Source: Nymphaea colorata
Lineage: Eukaryota; Streptophyta; Magnoliopsida; Nymphaeales; Nymphaeaceae
NCBI RefSeq assembly: GCF_008831285.2
Contig: NW_022205197.1
Coordinates: forward strand, 1 to 37,167
Direction: 5' to 3'
Length of the DNA stretch: 37,167 nt
Both the position numbers and the translations under genes were made by a program. This document shows positions 1 through 10,384 of the stretch, in pieces (position 1 is the first letter of the stretch; each line of letters opens with the position of its first letter). The notes under the pieces are model-generated. The model was not told the origin of the DNA, ran no database searches, and saw only the letters and a program-made list of their open reading frames with translations.

Positions 1-1170
1 AGAGAATAGTACCTGGTGCAATGTATCCCATGGTTCCAAGGTGGTGGTAAGAGTCAATGACTTGTCACCAACTATAAACTTTGCAATGCCAAAATCACCA
101 ACGTATGCAGTCATGCTTTCGTCTAGAAGTACATTACGTGACTTCAGATCACAAGAAGTATCATCTCCGAGTACCATGGTGAAGATACTCTAAAGCACAA
201 GCGACATCAACGATGATATCCAATCTTTGGAAGAGATTCAAGAGATGGGCACCCAATGTAGACAGACTTCCAGGCTCCCGGGGGCATGTGTTTGGAGAAC
301 TAAAGCCTTGAAATCTTCATTAGAGCAAGACGTAATGACTTTAACAAGGTTTCAGTGCCTGATTTGGAGGAACATAGTGCATTCAATGTCAAAACTTTTA
401 GATGCTCCCTCAAATGACAAATTTAGGACCTTAACACCACTGTCGTTCCATCTGCTAGAATTCCTTTGGACACTGAGCCAAAGCTTCCACTTCCAAGAAA
501 GTTGCATCATTGAAATTGCTTGTTGCATGCAATAGCTCTCTGTAAGAAATCACTGGGAGTGTAACTCTTATCTTCCAGTGTCATCAGGACGCTTCAACAA
601 CCTTCTTTCTATAGCATGAGATACCAATAAGTGTGCAAACAATGATCAAAAGTGTGAGCCTCCAATTGCGCAAGCGGCATTGACTCTAGCCGCATTGCTC
701 TTACTTTGCCTCTCTGTTTTGTCTAAGCACAATGGGACATGGAATTTGGGAGCTCCACATAGTGCATAGTTCCCTAGGAACGATTTGACAAAAAGGTTTC
801 AAAACTTTCCACCAGTTGGAATCTCTCCTTTCAATCGATTGAAGGTCAAGTCCATGACCTGGATGTGTTGAAGTTTTTCCAATGATTTTGGTATCTCAAT
901 TGAAAGCTTGTTGTAGGAAAGGTCAATATCTTCAATGTTTACCATGTGATCAAGTTGTTCAGGAATGTGACCATCAAATGTGTTGTGAGAGAGATTCAAA
1001 TACTCTATCATTTGGAGCTTTGATAATGATGCAGGCAACTCTCCACTCAGCTTGTTTGCAGAGATATCCATGTTGATCATCATGGCAAAATTCCCAAGAC
1101 CCAAAGGCAGGTGACCGTGACGGAGTTGTCGTGCATGTATAGCTCCCACAAGTCCTTCAACTCACAAAGA
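1..1170 (-). pseudogene. LRR-XII receptor-like kinase pseudogene, copy 1 (exon 1, 5'-truncated)
   Basis: Read on the minus strand, positions 1149-799 encode the last LRRs of an Xa21/EFR-type receptor (NKLSGELPASLSKLQ, LDHMVNIEDIDLSYNKLS, FNRLKGEIP). Next come the juxtamembrane/TM region (about 798-600) and a kinase N-lobe with a glycine loop near 505-478. The kinase continues with [16 protein letters not shown], a [12 protein letters not shown] catalytic loop, DFGIAK, and GTMGYIAP. Exon 1 ends at 13 with a consensus donor (CCAG|GTACT), so exon 2 lies left of the window. It is broken: an in-frame TGA at 354-352, a 1-nt loss in the catalytic loop that removes the HCD histidine frame, a 1-nt loss before GTMGY, and other shifts in the N-lobe. 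At about 1170 the LRR homology stops abruptly and the repeat block begins, so the signal peptide and most LRRs are missing. Intact homologues are plasma-membrane immune receptors; this copy cannot make one. Confidence 0.9.
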
Positions 1171-3045
1171 CCAAGCCACAGCTCGAGCATGACTCTTCTA
1201 AGCTCGTTTACCAACTCCCCATTTGACCTTTTTTTTTTGGTTTTAAGTTTGAAAATTTTCAAAAGAATGCCAAGATAAATGGTTTACTCAAGTTCAATCA
1301 AATCATTTTTATGAAACTCGAACTTGACTTGTTTATAATCGCGAGTCTTGAGTTAAGCTTGAGCTTAACGCAGCAAATTCGAGTCGAGCTTGAGTTGGCT
1401 CTACTCTTTTTACAGCTCTATCCACTTGACACACACAGATGGACTCATCCCTTATTTATAATGGTGAAACATGTTAGTTGGAGTGGGGAAGCTTCAACCT
1501 AAGGATGTCAATATGTCTGATTTGAATTGAATATCCAAGCGAACTGCTCCAAACACATTTGGATGAAGAAAAGAAATTTACTAATCAACTAAAAAATCAA
1601 ATAGGATTTGAAATTAAGAAATGAAGTCCGATTAGATTTAGTTCATATATGCATAAATATCTGAACGAATTCAGATTTAGTTATATAAAAATATTCAATC
1701 GAATTCAGATTCAGATTCAAATATACAAAAATATCTAATCAGATCCAGATGGGACTTAGTTATTCAATGCTCTTACACTTTGTAAATTAGCCAGATTCAG
1801 ATTCAAATTTTTCATATATGAATATAAAAATGGGACTCAGGTGGATTCTGATTGTGACATCTCATTTCAGATTCAGATTAGGGTGGAAAAAAATGGATTT
1901 AGATCAGATTCAAATTATGAAATCTGAGTTTGTATGAGGACAAAAATTAGATTTGGATGAGATTCAGATTGTGGAATCTGATTTCAGATTCAATTTGGAT
2001 ATGACTTTTTTTTCATTTGTTTGGGAGATCAAAGCCGATGATGGTTAATAATATATTTTATATGAATCCAATTCATTGGTACCCCATCCATCCTTGCAGA
2101 TTTTCGCACTTTTCAGATATTCTTCATTATTATTTTTTGTATTTAGGTCCATCGATTTTCAAGAAAAACAAGGTCAGTCGTTCTGTCGAGTCCTCCCAAC
2201 TTCTCCAAGGGTATGGGTGATGACTGTTCACGATGTTCTTAATGAGAAAGTTGCCGAATATTACTTCAGCTTCCCCAAGACTACACCCAAAAATGCGTAA
2301 CGTACCAGCATGCTGGAGCTTGTGGACATTGAGAAATGGTTCCATATTTGGGTGGTAGCCTTTTGGATATGAGTAACGTACCAGCATACTATATCTGTAT
2401 CCAATCCAATACTTATATATATTAGAATCTGAATCCGAATCCAGTTGGATGTTATTTCTTAAATACAAAGACATCTATTTCTTAATCAGAGATTAATTTT
2501 TTTCCTTTTTTTTTTTTTTGGAATGGTTCAATTGGACATGCGATCAAGATGGAAAATAACACTTAAAGTCTATCCATATTAACAAGAGAATGACGAAGCA
2601 GTTCCAATTCTTTTGCTTATGTTACATGGAAAGGCATGATATCTAGATAAAAGGTAGAAAGAGAGAGAGAACATATAATTAAGTGACAAATTGTCAATGA
2701 TTTTGCAAAAATTGCCAAAAGCAATAAAGGAATACAAAAGACATATAAGAGGAAGGGAGGAAGGGGGTGGTGGGACTCAAAAGAGGAGTTCGAGTTGTGT
2801 GCGCCAGCCAGTGCACTCAACAATCACATGCCAAAAGAAAATGAAAAAGGGGGCATCTTTGAATTAGAGAAAAAGAACTGTCCTTTTGAACCTTTTCAAT
2901 TTTTTTTATCCATAAAGCAAATTTCATTTTTCCATTTAAACAGGAACATATTTGTCATTAATCATGCTGGCCCACAAAATTTTGGTGCACTACAATACCA
3001 CGTTTGGTGCAATATGTTATTACTTACAAGTATGAACTTGCATTC
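1171..3045. repeat. Repeat block A (recurs at 18118-20655)
   Basis: This block aligns nearly end to end with 18118-19350 and then 19975-20655. It has three parts. The first (1171-1400) is rich in 'aagctcgagctt'-like words. The second (about 1520-2000) is made of degenerate 'gattcagattcaaat' words. The third (2135-2300) is a distinct segment also present at 10236-10384, 17491-17640 and 19011-19155. About 118 bp at 1403-1520 are absent from the second copy. The word composition and the 'ggatgtcaatatgtc' start near 1504 resemble non-autonomous hAT-like elements of plants, but I cannot see clean terminal repeats. No coding potential is visible; the short ORFs are not related to known proteins. 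Confidence 0.8.
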
Positions 3046-3193
3046 CACCTTTGCAGTCAGTAGCTAGTTCAATTCCCAAATGCCTCTTGCCCTACAAAAT
3101 TGAAGAAGCACTTATAGCCCCAAGTTCGTTAGTTCTCACTAAAAATGAAATGATGTTGTAAACGCGAATCTCTCTTCTGAAATTCTTCCTAAA

Positions 3194-3246
<53 letters not shown>

Positions 3247-3329
3247 CATCGCCACCCCATAAGAGAATCGATAAGAATTTGCCAGGTAAAAGTTTTAACA
3301 TCTATCTTAAGTAGTCATCCTCCAAACGC
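3046..3329. repeat. Spacer with (AT)n microsatellite
   Basis: There is no gene here. A pure AT dinucleotide run of about 48 bp occupies 3196-3243. The rest is unique-looking sequence between repeat block A and the copia target site. Confidence 0.8.
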
Positions 3330-3334
3330 GTCAC
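3330..3334. repeat. Target-site duplication, left (GTCAC)
   Basis: GTCAC lies immediately outside the left LTR and is repeated at 9063-9067 outside the right LTR. Five bp is the normal duplication length for Ty1/copia integration. Confidence 0.8.
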
Positions 3335-3666
3335 AGTTAAGTTAAGAAACTGAAAGCATACAAGAGAAAGAGAAGGACACACAAGATAACGTGGTTCGGC
3401 TAAACAAGCCTACGTCCACACTAACGATTCTCTCTATTCTTCAATGATTCAACCAAGAGAGAGTACAAATATTTATAGTCACTGTGTACAATTGAGGTCC
3501 TTGATTTTATGATCTAGATGGACTTTGGAAAGATTACTGGAGACTGTTTTTAGAAATGGATCTTTCCTTATCAAGAGAAGGTCCTTCAGTTTTGAATAAC
3601 GTAGTGTTGGTGTTATCCTCTCCTTGATTGTTGTCCTCTCCCTGATTGTCGTAGATTCTCTTATCA
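3335..3666 (-). repeat. 3' LTR of the copia element
   Basis: On the minus strand it starts TGATAAGAGAATC and ends CTTAACTTAACT. It aligns along its whole length with 8720-9062. It carries an extra GTTAA at its outer end and lacks about 10 bp of GA-rich sequence found in the other LTR. If the GTCAC duplication is right, the termini are TG...CT instead of the usual TG...CA. Confidence 0.9.
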
Positions 3667-3675
3667 TTCCCCCTC
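3667..3675 (-). promoter_or_regulatory. Polypurine tract (plus-strand DNA primer)
   Basis: GAGGGGGAA on the minus strand directly abuts the TGATAAG start of the 3' LTR, where the primer for second-strand synthesis is expected. Confidence 0.85.
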
Positions 3676-3689
3676 AAGCTGCTCTTGGT

Positions 3690-4079
3690 GTCAACAAGAT
3701 TAAGCTTCTTCCTTAGACAATGAAACCATTGTCCAGCCACTGCTTTGGTCAAGATATCAGCCAACTGTTCATGTGAGGTGACGAATTCAATTTGAATTTC
3801 CTTTTTGGCGATTTTCTCTCTAACAAAGTGAAAATTAATTTGGATATATTTTGTTCTTGCATGAAAAACAGGATTGGCTGCAAGGTAAGTATCTCCAAGA
3901 TTGTCACATCTGAGTATTGGTGGCCCCGTAATGTGAACCTTGAGTTCCTTGAGAAGAGATTTCAACCAAATAATTTCAGAAGTAGCAATCGCAAGGGCTT
4001 CATATTCAACTTCTGTGCTTGATCGTGCTACAGTATGATGTCTAGTTGATCCCCAAGAAATAATATTTCCTCCAAGCAA
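3690..4079 (-). pseudogene. copia RNase H domain (end of pol)
   Basis: The reading frame 4079-3534 gives a canonical copia RNase H: LGGNIISWGS, VARSSTEVEYEALA, LLKELKV, CDN, YLAANPVFHARTKYIQI, HFVREKI, and ADILTKA with the terminal KLNLVD. Acidic residues E (EVEYEA) and D (CDN) are present. Upstream (4180-4080) a frame with ADVDWAGCPDD, the start of RNase H, carries a stop just before STSGF. The domain removes the RNA template during reverse transcription. The frame ends close to the polypurine tract, as expected for the end of pol. Confidence 0.93.
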
Positions 4080-5190
4080 AGTAACAAATCCACTGGTTGA
4101 TCATCGGTCATCTGGGCAGCCAGCCCAATCGACATCTGCGTATGCTTCGAATGTCATAGACTGGTTTCTTCGAATTTGAAGGCCATATGTGCTTGTGCTT
4201 TGTAGGTACCGAAGAATGCGTTTGACATGACCCCAATGAAGATCAGAAGGATCATGTGTAAATTGGCATGCTTTATTAATAGCAAATGAAATATCAGGTC
4301 AAGTAAGGGAAAGATACTACAAGGCTCCAACAATGCTCCTACAGAGAGTACCATCCATGAGTTTCTCCCCTTCATGTGTCACAGAGGTAAGTTGGGAACA
4401 GCAGGTGTAACAACGTCTTTACCTTTCTCCATCCCAGCTTTGCTAAGTACATCAAGAATATATTTCTTTTGTGAAAGAAGAAGATGATCTTTGTTAAAGG
4501 ATACATCAATTCTAAGGAAGTAGTGGATTTTTCCTAAGTCTTTGAGGGAGAAGTGTTGTCCAAGCTTTGTTGAAAAATTGAGTATTTCTATCTTGGAGCT
4601 GCCAATCAAAATAATATCATTGACATAAATCAAGAGATAAATAGTCTGGAACCAGAATTGCAAATAAAAAGTGATGAATCAAACTACGATTCCTAAAATT
4701 CTTCATTGGTAAGAAACTGCTTCAAGCTGTCAAACCAAGCTCTGGGAGCTTGTTTGAGTCCATAAAGAGATTTCTTGAGTCTGCAAACATGATTAGGTAA
4801 CTCTGAAATTTCAAACCTTGGCGGCTGAATCATAAAAACCTCTTCTTTTAGTGTTCCATGAAGGAAGGCATTATTGACGTCAAGTTGAATGCACCATCCA
4901 CGACTGAAGGCAATGGACAAAACAAGATGAATAGTGGTTGGTTTGACAACTAGACTGAAAGTATCAAAGTAATCCAGTCCTTCTCTTTGATTAAATCCTT
5001 TGGCCGCTAATCTGGCCTTGTATCTAGTTATAGTACCATCAAAATGGCGCTTGATTTTGTAGACCCATTTGCATACAATAACGTTTAAGTGTGGCTGTCT
5101 CGGCACAAGGTCCCATGTTTTGTTTTTGTAAAGAGCATCCATCTTGCTTTTCATAGCATTAACCCAGTTGTGGTCCTATTGGGCCTCTTT
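4080..5190 (-). pseudogene. copia reverse transcriptase (RVT_2), frameshifted and mutated
   Basis: Frame 5154-4693 reads [69 protein letters not shown] and [15 protein letters not shown]. These are the fingers and palm of a copia RT with the first catalytic Asp intact. Frame 4663-4379 continues with IYVNDIILIGSS. The family motif is YVDD, so the first Asp of the catalytic pair has become Asn. The following LGQHFSLKDLG and LLLSQKKYILDVL are also typical. At least one frameshift separates the two parts (near 4680), and another precedes the connection region. The enzyme could not work. Confidence 0.94.
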
Positions 5191-5499
5191 TAGAGAGGTA
5201 GGTTCAGTTCGAGGAGTGGTTTGGGTCAAGTAGGTGAAGACTCTAGAACGTTGGGTTCCATCTTAGGATGTTGTTATCATGTGATGGGACCTAGTAGGCT
5301 CACCTAACCGGTTGTTAGGTTCATCATTGGAGGGAGACTCAAAGGAATTAGAACTGGTTTGGACAACTGCAGAACTCGGGGGACTAGGAATGATTTTGGG
5401 TAACTCAATAAGAGACGAACTTTCTTTTGGCTTGTCAGTAGGTCTAGGTTCAATGGATGATTCGAGCCATCCTGAAATGATTGAGGGAGTAATAAAAGG

Positions 5500-6365
5500 A
5501 CCACAATGAGAGTATAAAAAGCTCCTTTCATCAAATCTTTATGTCTAGATATGATGACACAATTGGAGACTAGATTGTAACAGATATAACCTTTATGATA
5601 GTTTCCATAGTTGATGAAGACACAGGCTTGAGCTTTGGGTTCTAATTTTGAAGAACATCTAGGCCCACTCAATGGATAGATGGTACATCCAAAGGTTTGT
5701 ATATGATTATATTTTGGAACTTCATGCAAGAGCTTCTCATATGGTGTCATTTGCAAATCTGCAATAGGCAACCTGTTCATAAGATTAACAGTTGTTTTAA
5801 AAGCATCAAACCAGAAGTTGTGTGCATATTGACATGAATAATAATGGTAAGTCTCATTTCCACCATATGTCTATGTTTCCTTTCTACTATGCCATTCTTT
5901 TGAGATGTGTAAGGGCATGTTATCCATCAACGAATGGCTTGGTTTTCAAGAAAAGTGGTAAATTATTTGTTCATGAATTCCCCTCCTCCATTTGAATGGA
6001 AAATTCTAATTTTTGTCTCAAGTTGATGCTCTACTATGCTAGAGAATGTTTTAAAACATGGAAACATATCACTTTTCTTGGATAAGGGAAAAATCCATGA
6101 GAAGTGAGAGTAGTTGTCAACTATGAAGTGATAATACATATGCCATTCTCACTAAGCACATGGTGTGGGCCCCAAAGATCAACATGTAACACTTCAAGAG
6201 GTTTAATGGCATGAAACTCAGCCTTAGAAAAAGGAGTTTTATGCATTTTTCCAAGCACACATGCAGAACATGAATCCAATTTATGTTTGTCAATAGCAGA
6301 AATTAAACCAGCAACTTTCAATAAGTTCAACAACTGAAAATGAGCATGTCCTAGACGTAAATGCC
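5500..6365 (-). pseudogene. copia integrase, with stops and a lost catalytic Asp
   Basis: The zinc-binding HHCC part is readable at about 6360-6230 (LWHLRLGHAHFQ then CSACVLGKMHK). The core begins with LHVDLWGP (first Asp). The second catalytic block reads HSNGGGEF, where Asp is expected in place of Asn, at about 6010-5980. The third reads QKNGIVERKHRH with Glu present. In-frame stops occur after GEFMNK and shortly after. The C-terminal part (5780-5500) retains TPYEKLLHEVPKYNHIQTFG, LEPKAQACVFINY and KGYICYNL. From 5500 to 5190 lies the degenerate linker to RT. Confidence 0.92.
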
Positions 6366-6539
6366 ATAACTGAAAATCTGAAGAATAATTTTGAGAAACT
6401 AAAGAAGTATTAGTAGTCTTTAGTTGACCATCATCTTCAATACTAATAGGATTGCTTGTAGAGTCCTTTCTCTCTTTCGTCCATCTATTGAGTCCTCCTT
6501 TCTCAAGCAGCCCTTTGTGAAGAATCTAGCCCATCTATA

Positions 6540-6860
6540 CATTCTTAACAGTAAACCATTAGAGGAAAATTCAATAGAGCATTGATTGTCTTTGGTAAAC
6601 CTTGCAACTGACATAAGATTCTTGTGTCGCTTAGGGGCATGCAACACATTTTTCAAAGCAAAAGATGAGGTTTTGCTAGGTAGGTATACGGTCCCTATAT
6701 TGTTAATTAGCATCTTACTACCATTGCCAACAATAATAGAATTAGATCCATGATAAGGAACTCTACCTTGCATACCTTGATCTGAGTTTGCCACATGGTG
6801 GGAGGCTCCTGTGTCTGGGTACCAAGCTGTGTCAAGAGTACTGTCGACATTTTCTTGACT
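6540..6860 (-). pseudogene. copia aspartic protease
   Basis: It follows the gag zinc knuckle in the same frame (7049-6420). The active-site motif WYPDTGASHHV has its Asp codon at 6815-6813 and is intact. VGNGSKMLI, the hydrophobic LKNVLHAPKRHKNLMSVARF and CSIEFSSNGLLL follow, all typical of copia protease. The frame is lost at about 6540 before the integrase. The enzyme would process the gag-pol polyprotein. Confidence 0.9.
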
Positions 6861-6925
6861 ACTAGATGCATTGTCAGACTTTCCCATGTTGAGTGCCATA
6901 GCCATAAATGCCTTAGGGATATCAT

Positions 6926-7804
6926 GGCACTGTCGAGCTGTGTGATTTCTTCTTCCATAGTATTCACAAGTTACTCCTTGACTAGACTTGTTAATACTGT
7001 TATTGTTTTTACCATAGTTTCCTCTTCCTCCACTACGGCCTCTACCCATACTACCATTATAGTTACCACGCCCACACCCCTTTCAAAGACATGCCCATGC
7101 CCTTGTTCAGCAACAAAGGCAGTGGCTGTGGCTTCAACCTGAGTCAGTTGGGGTGAGGAAAGCATTCCAAGTGGCTGCTCTTGAGTGATTAACATATCAT
7201 ATAATTCAGACCATGAAGGCAAATCTTTAATGCAGTAACCGTAGTGATGAAAGATTCATATTCAGAACTCAACCCATTCAAAGTATGGAGAACCAGATCT
7301 GTATGAGAAACAAAATGTTGCAGAGTGCTAAGAGAATCATGTAATAAACTGATATGTTGAAGATAATCAGTCATACACAATCCTCCTTTTTTGAGGATTG
7401 TTAATGAGTTGGATAATATGAAAATTATTTTGTGAGGCATACTATTTTTCAAGAATGCACCAAGCATCTCTAGCGGTGCCAACACAAACCAGTTGTGACA
7501 TGATTGGTTGAGTCATAGTGACTTTGATCCAACTTAATGCAAGTTAGTCTTCATGATACCATAACACATAAGCAGGATTTTCTTGAGTGTGTGCTTCATC
7601 AAGAAATTTAGGAGGCACAGAACATTTTCTATTCACATACTTAATCAGATTTTGACTTTTCATAACACTTTCAATTTGAGAATGCAACAGGAGATAATTT
7701 GATCGATCAAACTTAATTGAAACCAAACTTGAGAAAGCATTCCATTGTGTACCTGGTGCAGCAGAAGCAGGTCAAGAAACATTAGACAAAGATGACGCAG
7801 CCAT
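6926..7804 (-). pseudogene. copia gag (UBN2-type) with damaged zinc knuckle
   Basis: The likely start is the ATG at 7804-7802 (MAASSLSNVS), followed at codon 11 by a TGA. The same frame continues as WNAFSSLVSIKFDRSNYLLL and KSQNLIKYV. After a shift, 7485-7189 gives the capsid-like YLQHISLLHDSLSTLQ and LNGLSSEYESFITTV. The nucleocapsid part has an RG/GN-rich stretch and a CCHC knuckle at 6968-6926. There the second Cys is Tyr (codon 6959-6957), giving C-x2-Y-x4-H-x4-C. Gag would package the element RNA; this copy is not functional. Confidence 0.9.
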
Positions 7805-8707
7805 TTTATACTCAGGCAGAACAATAGTTGGTGACCATAAGAGGTCCTCTAAAAAACTATGTGTCGAAGGAGAGACTTCACAGAATCAGGCGATGCTTCA
7901 GACGTTTGGCGTTAGCTCCCTTTAGCTCCAATCAATGCCAAATTATACCCAAGGATCTCCAATGCAACTAGGTTTCAGATGGTATACTGCCCGATAGTTG
8001 ATCCCCACAGAAAATCACACAGGGTAGTGACTGATCTACCGCTGGTCACCGGCAGAAGTGCGCTCTCAGGCTTCTGTGACACCAGAAAGCAAGTTGCTAA
8101 AGAAAAATCCGTAACTCCTTAAACCAAGCTCTAAAAATCTGAAATTTCGTAGGAAGAATCCTCAGATGTAGACAATTCCAAAGAGCCCTTGCTTGACCTC
8201 TGTCATCACCGGAGCTAAGAGAGCCAGCATGATTTTGTGACCAGTTCTTAGGCGGTATTCAAGGGTTGCAGGCAAGCTTCCAACGACAGGGTCCCTTCAA
8301 AAATTCATATCTCCTCACAGGCAGCATCAAAAATTTTGAAAATTGGTATGGAGATTGTTGAGAAGATGATTCCAAGGAGCTATTACACGTCCCTGGTGTT
8401 GCCAGAGCTGACAATGCACCGAAATTACGAGCAGGTTGTCATAGCATATAACGAGAAACAGAGAACGCAATAGAGGACAGGCGACGAGAAACAATACAGA
8501 CCGGTGACGACAATGATTCCGGCTGAGCACCTGTTAATCCTCAAGTGCAGACAGTTCTAACGAATCCCTGCTCAACTACTAGGGTCACCAGAGTCGATAA
8601 CGCCGGTGGATTTATCTTGCTGATAACTGTCAGTATTCTCCCAGTTCAGCAGTTCTTGGATGCTGCTGTGATTGATACCAGTACTCTGCAACTCCAAAGC
8701 TCTCTTG
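7805..8707 (-). other. 5' untranslated leader of the copia element
   Basis: About 900 bp lie between the primer-binding site and the gag start. No reading frame shows protein similarity, and the sequence is less AT-rich than the flanks. A leader of this kind would hold the packaging and dimerisation signals, but I cannot point to one. Confidence 0.6.
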
Positions 8708-8719
8708 GCTTTGATACCA
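8708..8719 (-). promoter_or_regulatory. Primer-binding site, initiator tRNA-Met type
   Basis: The minus strand reads TGGTATCAAAGC one base inside the right (5') LTR. The usual plant copia site is TGGTATCAGAGC, so one base differs. This fixes the orientation of the element. Confidence 0.92.
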
Positions 8720-9062
8720 AGTTAAGAAACTGAAAGCATACAAGAGAAAGAGAGAAGGAGAGAAAGAGAAGGACACACAAGATAACGTGGTTCGGCTAAA
8801 CAAGCCTACGTCCACACTAACAATTCTCTCTATTCTTCAATGACTCAACTAAGAGGGAGTACAAATATTTATAGCCACTATGTACAATTGAGATCCTTGA
8901 TTTTAGGATCTGGATAGTCTTTGGCAAGATTACAGGAGACTGTTTTTAGAAATGGATCTTGCCTTATCAAGAGAAAATCCTTCAGTTTTGAATAACGCAG
9001 TGTTGGTGATATCCTCTACTTGATTGTTGTAATCTCCCTGATTGTCGTAGATTCTCTTATTA
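8720..9062 (-). repeat. 5' LTR of the copia element
   Basis: It matches 3335-3666 throughout. Its outer end reads TAATAAG on the minus strand where the other LTR has TGATAAG, so the terminal TG is mutated to TA here. GTCAC follows at 9063-9067. Confidence 0.9.
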
Positions 9063-9067
9063 GTCAC
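9063..9067. repeat. Target-site duplication, right (GTCAC)
   Basis: Partner of 3330-3334. Confidence 0.8.
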
Positions 9068-9267
9068 AACTTCTCACAATGGAAAATTCTTTACGCTATG
9101 CAAGCTAACAAATATATGCAGAAAGAATGGTAAGGCAATGTTGGTCAAGCTAATGCTCCAAACAAGGCTCCAATGCTTCTTTAAGCCAAAACTCCCTTCG
9201 AGTGGGTTCCCATTATTATATTTTGGATACGCAGAAAGAATGGTAAGGTGATGAAGAATGTTGAGAG

Positions 9268-9304
<37 letters not shown>
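9068..9304. repeat. Spacer with a short direct repeat and a (GA)n tract
   Basis: The phrase 'gcagaaagaatggtaagg' occurs at about 9118 and again at about 9232. A GA dinucleotide run occupies 9263-9303. No gene is visible. Confidence 0.7.
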
Positions 9305-9306
<2 letters not shown>

Positions 9307-9690
9307 AGGGATCTGTTAGAGCAACAAAGATGGGTAGCCGCTTGTTGCAAGCCACATCAGCATTGGGATTGATAACCGCTTCCACCATCACCTCAAATTC
9401 TTCTGTCTGAGGCATTATCTTCTTTTCCTATTCGCTTGGCACCACTTCCAGAGGCGTGCTTAATCCATGACCACTAACCCTAGGCCTGCTGACCTGCCCA
9501 AATGCAGAAGACACAATCAATCCTTGAAAACGTCACCGGTTTCATAATTTGTCGTGAAGTGTGAATGGTTATCATGCTTCAGTAGGCCTAGTAACAATGT
9601 GGTTTCTTAAGCCATACCTCGGGCTTGTTCCTCTGAGGCACCGGCCGCAGCTCCTGATTTCCCTGTGCAAACTACAACCGCATAGGGGTA
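9305..9690 (-). pseudogene. Possible two-exon gene fragment, unidentified
   Basis: On the minus strand, 9690-9618 reads PYAVVVCTGKSGAAAGASEE and then QAR, ending at a good donor (CGAG|GTATGG). After about 120 bp a good acceptor (TTTGGGCAG|GTCAGC) opens a 63-codon frame at 9493-9305. It contains RPRVSGHGLSTPLEVVPSE, one in-frame TAG (9430-9428), EEFEVMVEAVINPNADVACN and RLPIFVALTDP, then a stop next to the GA microsatellite. The composition is protein-like, unlike the surrounding DNA. I do not recognise the family, and the exon phases do not join in frame at the best sites. A fragment of a captured or decayed gene is the most likely reading; chance is possible. Confidence 0.35.
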
Positions 9691-9720
9691 AGAATGAACT
9701 ATTAGAACCACATATCAGAT

Positions 9721-10235
9721 ATGCTAGTGCAGATATAAGTAAGCAAATGCGCGCACACTCTACCAGCCTCCTATGGAAGAAGTGTTAAAACATGGAAAAA
9801 AGAAAAGAACTGAAGCATGTACGTGATTGTGGATCGGCATTTTGATGCCTGCATCCATGGGAAAGAGAGCTCTCTCTTTATTCATTCTCTGATGTTCTTG
9901 AAAGAAAATGGACTCTCAATATATAGAGTACAGCCAGACCATTTTAGGTAAGATAATCACGCAAGAATCCTGCGTGATAAACAAAGTGTCAAGAAAAAAG
10001 GGATCAGATCTCTTATCAAGACATGTTATTGTTATGCAGACTACATTTTCAGTGGTTAATGGATTGAGATAGAAATTGTGTATTATCATGATCTTGTATA
10101 CCAAAAATCTTGTAAGAGATAACCTTTTTTTGTACTATATATATGTTGCTCAAAGGAATCAACAAAAACAAGTTTTTTCCAGCTTTATCTTTCAGGGTTC
10201 CTCTGTTTTCTCTCCAGTTATAATTAAATATTTTT
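9721..10235. other. Intergenic, nothing recognised
   Basis: AT-rich sequence with no protein-like frame longer than about 60 codons and no clear repeat boundary. Confidence 0.6.
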
Positions 10236-10384
10236 CATTTTTATTTTTTGTATTTAGGTCCACCAATTTTCAAGAAAAACAAGGTCGGTGGTTCTCTCAT
10301 GTCCTCCCAACTTCTCCAAGAGTATCGGTGATGACTTTTCATGATGTTCTTAACGAGAAGGTTGCCAAATAATTTCAGCTTTTG
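10236..10384. repeat. Isolated copy of the 2135-2300 repeat segment
   Basis: From 'ttttgtatttaggtcca' to 'gaaggttgccaaata' this matches 2135-2270, 17491-17625 and 19011-19145. It shows that the segment moves or is duplicated independently of the rest of block A. Confidence 0.8.

Larger units (their letters stand above)
3335..9062 (-). mobile_element. Ty1/copia LTR retrotransposon, complete but inactive
   Basis: A 5.7-kb element transcribed right to left. It has two LTRs (332 and 343 bp), a primer-binding site matching the initiator tRNA-Met type (TGGTATCAAAGC) next to the right LTR, a polypurine tract (GAGGGGGAA) next to the left LTR, and a GTCAC duplication on both sides. The domain order is gag, protease, integrase, RT, RNase H, which defines copia rather than gypsy (integrase precedes RT). 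The LTRs differ at roughly 22 positions plus a GA-rich indel (about 7%), so the insertion is not recent. Every pol domain carries stops, frameshifts or a lost catalytic residue. It sits between receptor-kinase copies 1 and 2. Confidence 0.95.

Noticed and set aside
2130-2474. 114-codon minus-strand frame, similar to one at 18991-19182
   Set aside because: The shared part is the repeated 2135-2300 segment. Frames differ in length and shift between copies, and substitutions show no coding pattern.
1171-3045. Interpretation of block A as an LTR retrotransposon
   Set aside because: No primer-binding site, polypurine tract, paired direct repeats at its ends or pol motif could be found.
3196-3243. 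Possible promoter or TATA cluster
   Set aside because: A plain AT dinucleotide microsatellite, of which there are several in the window.
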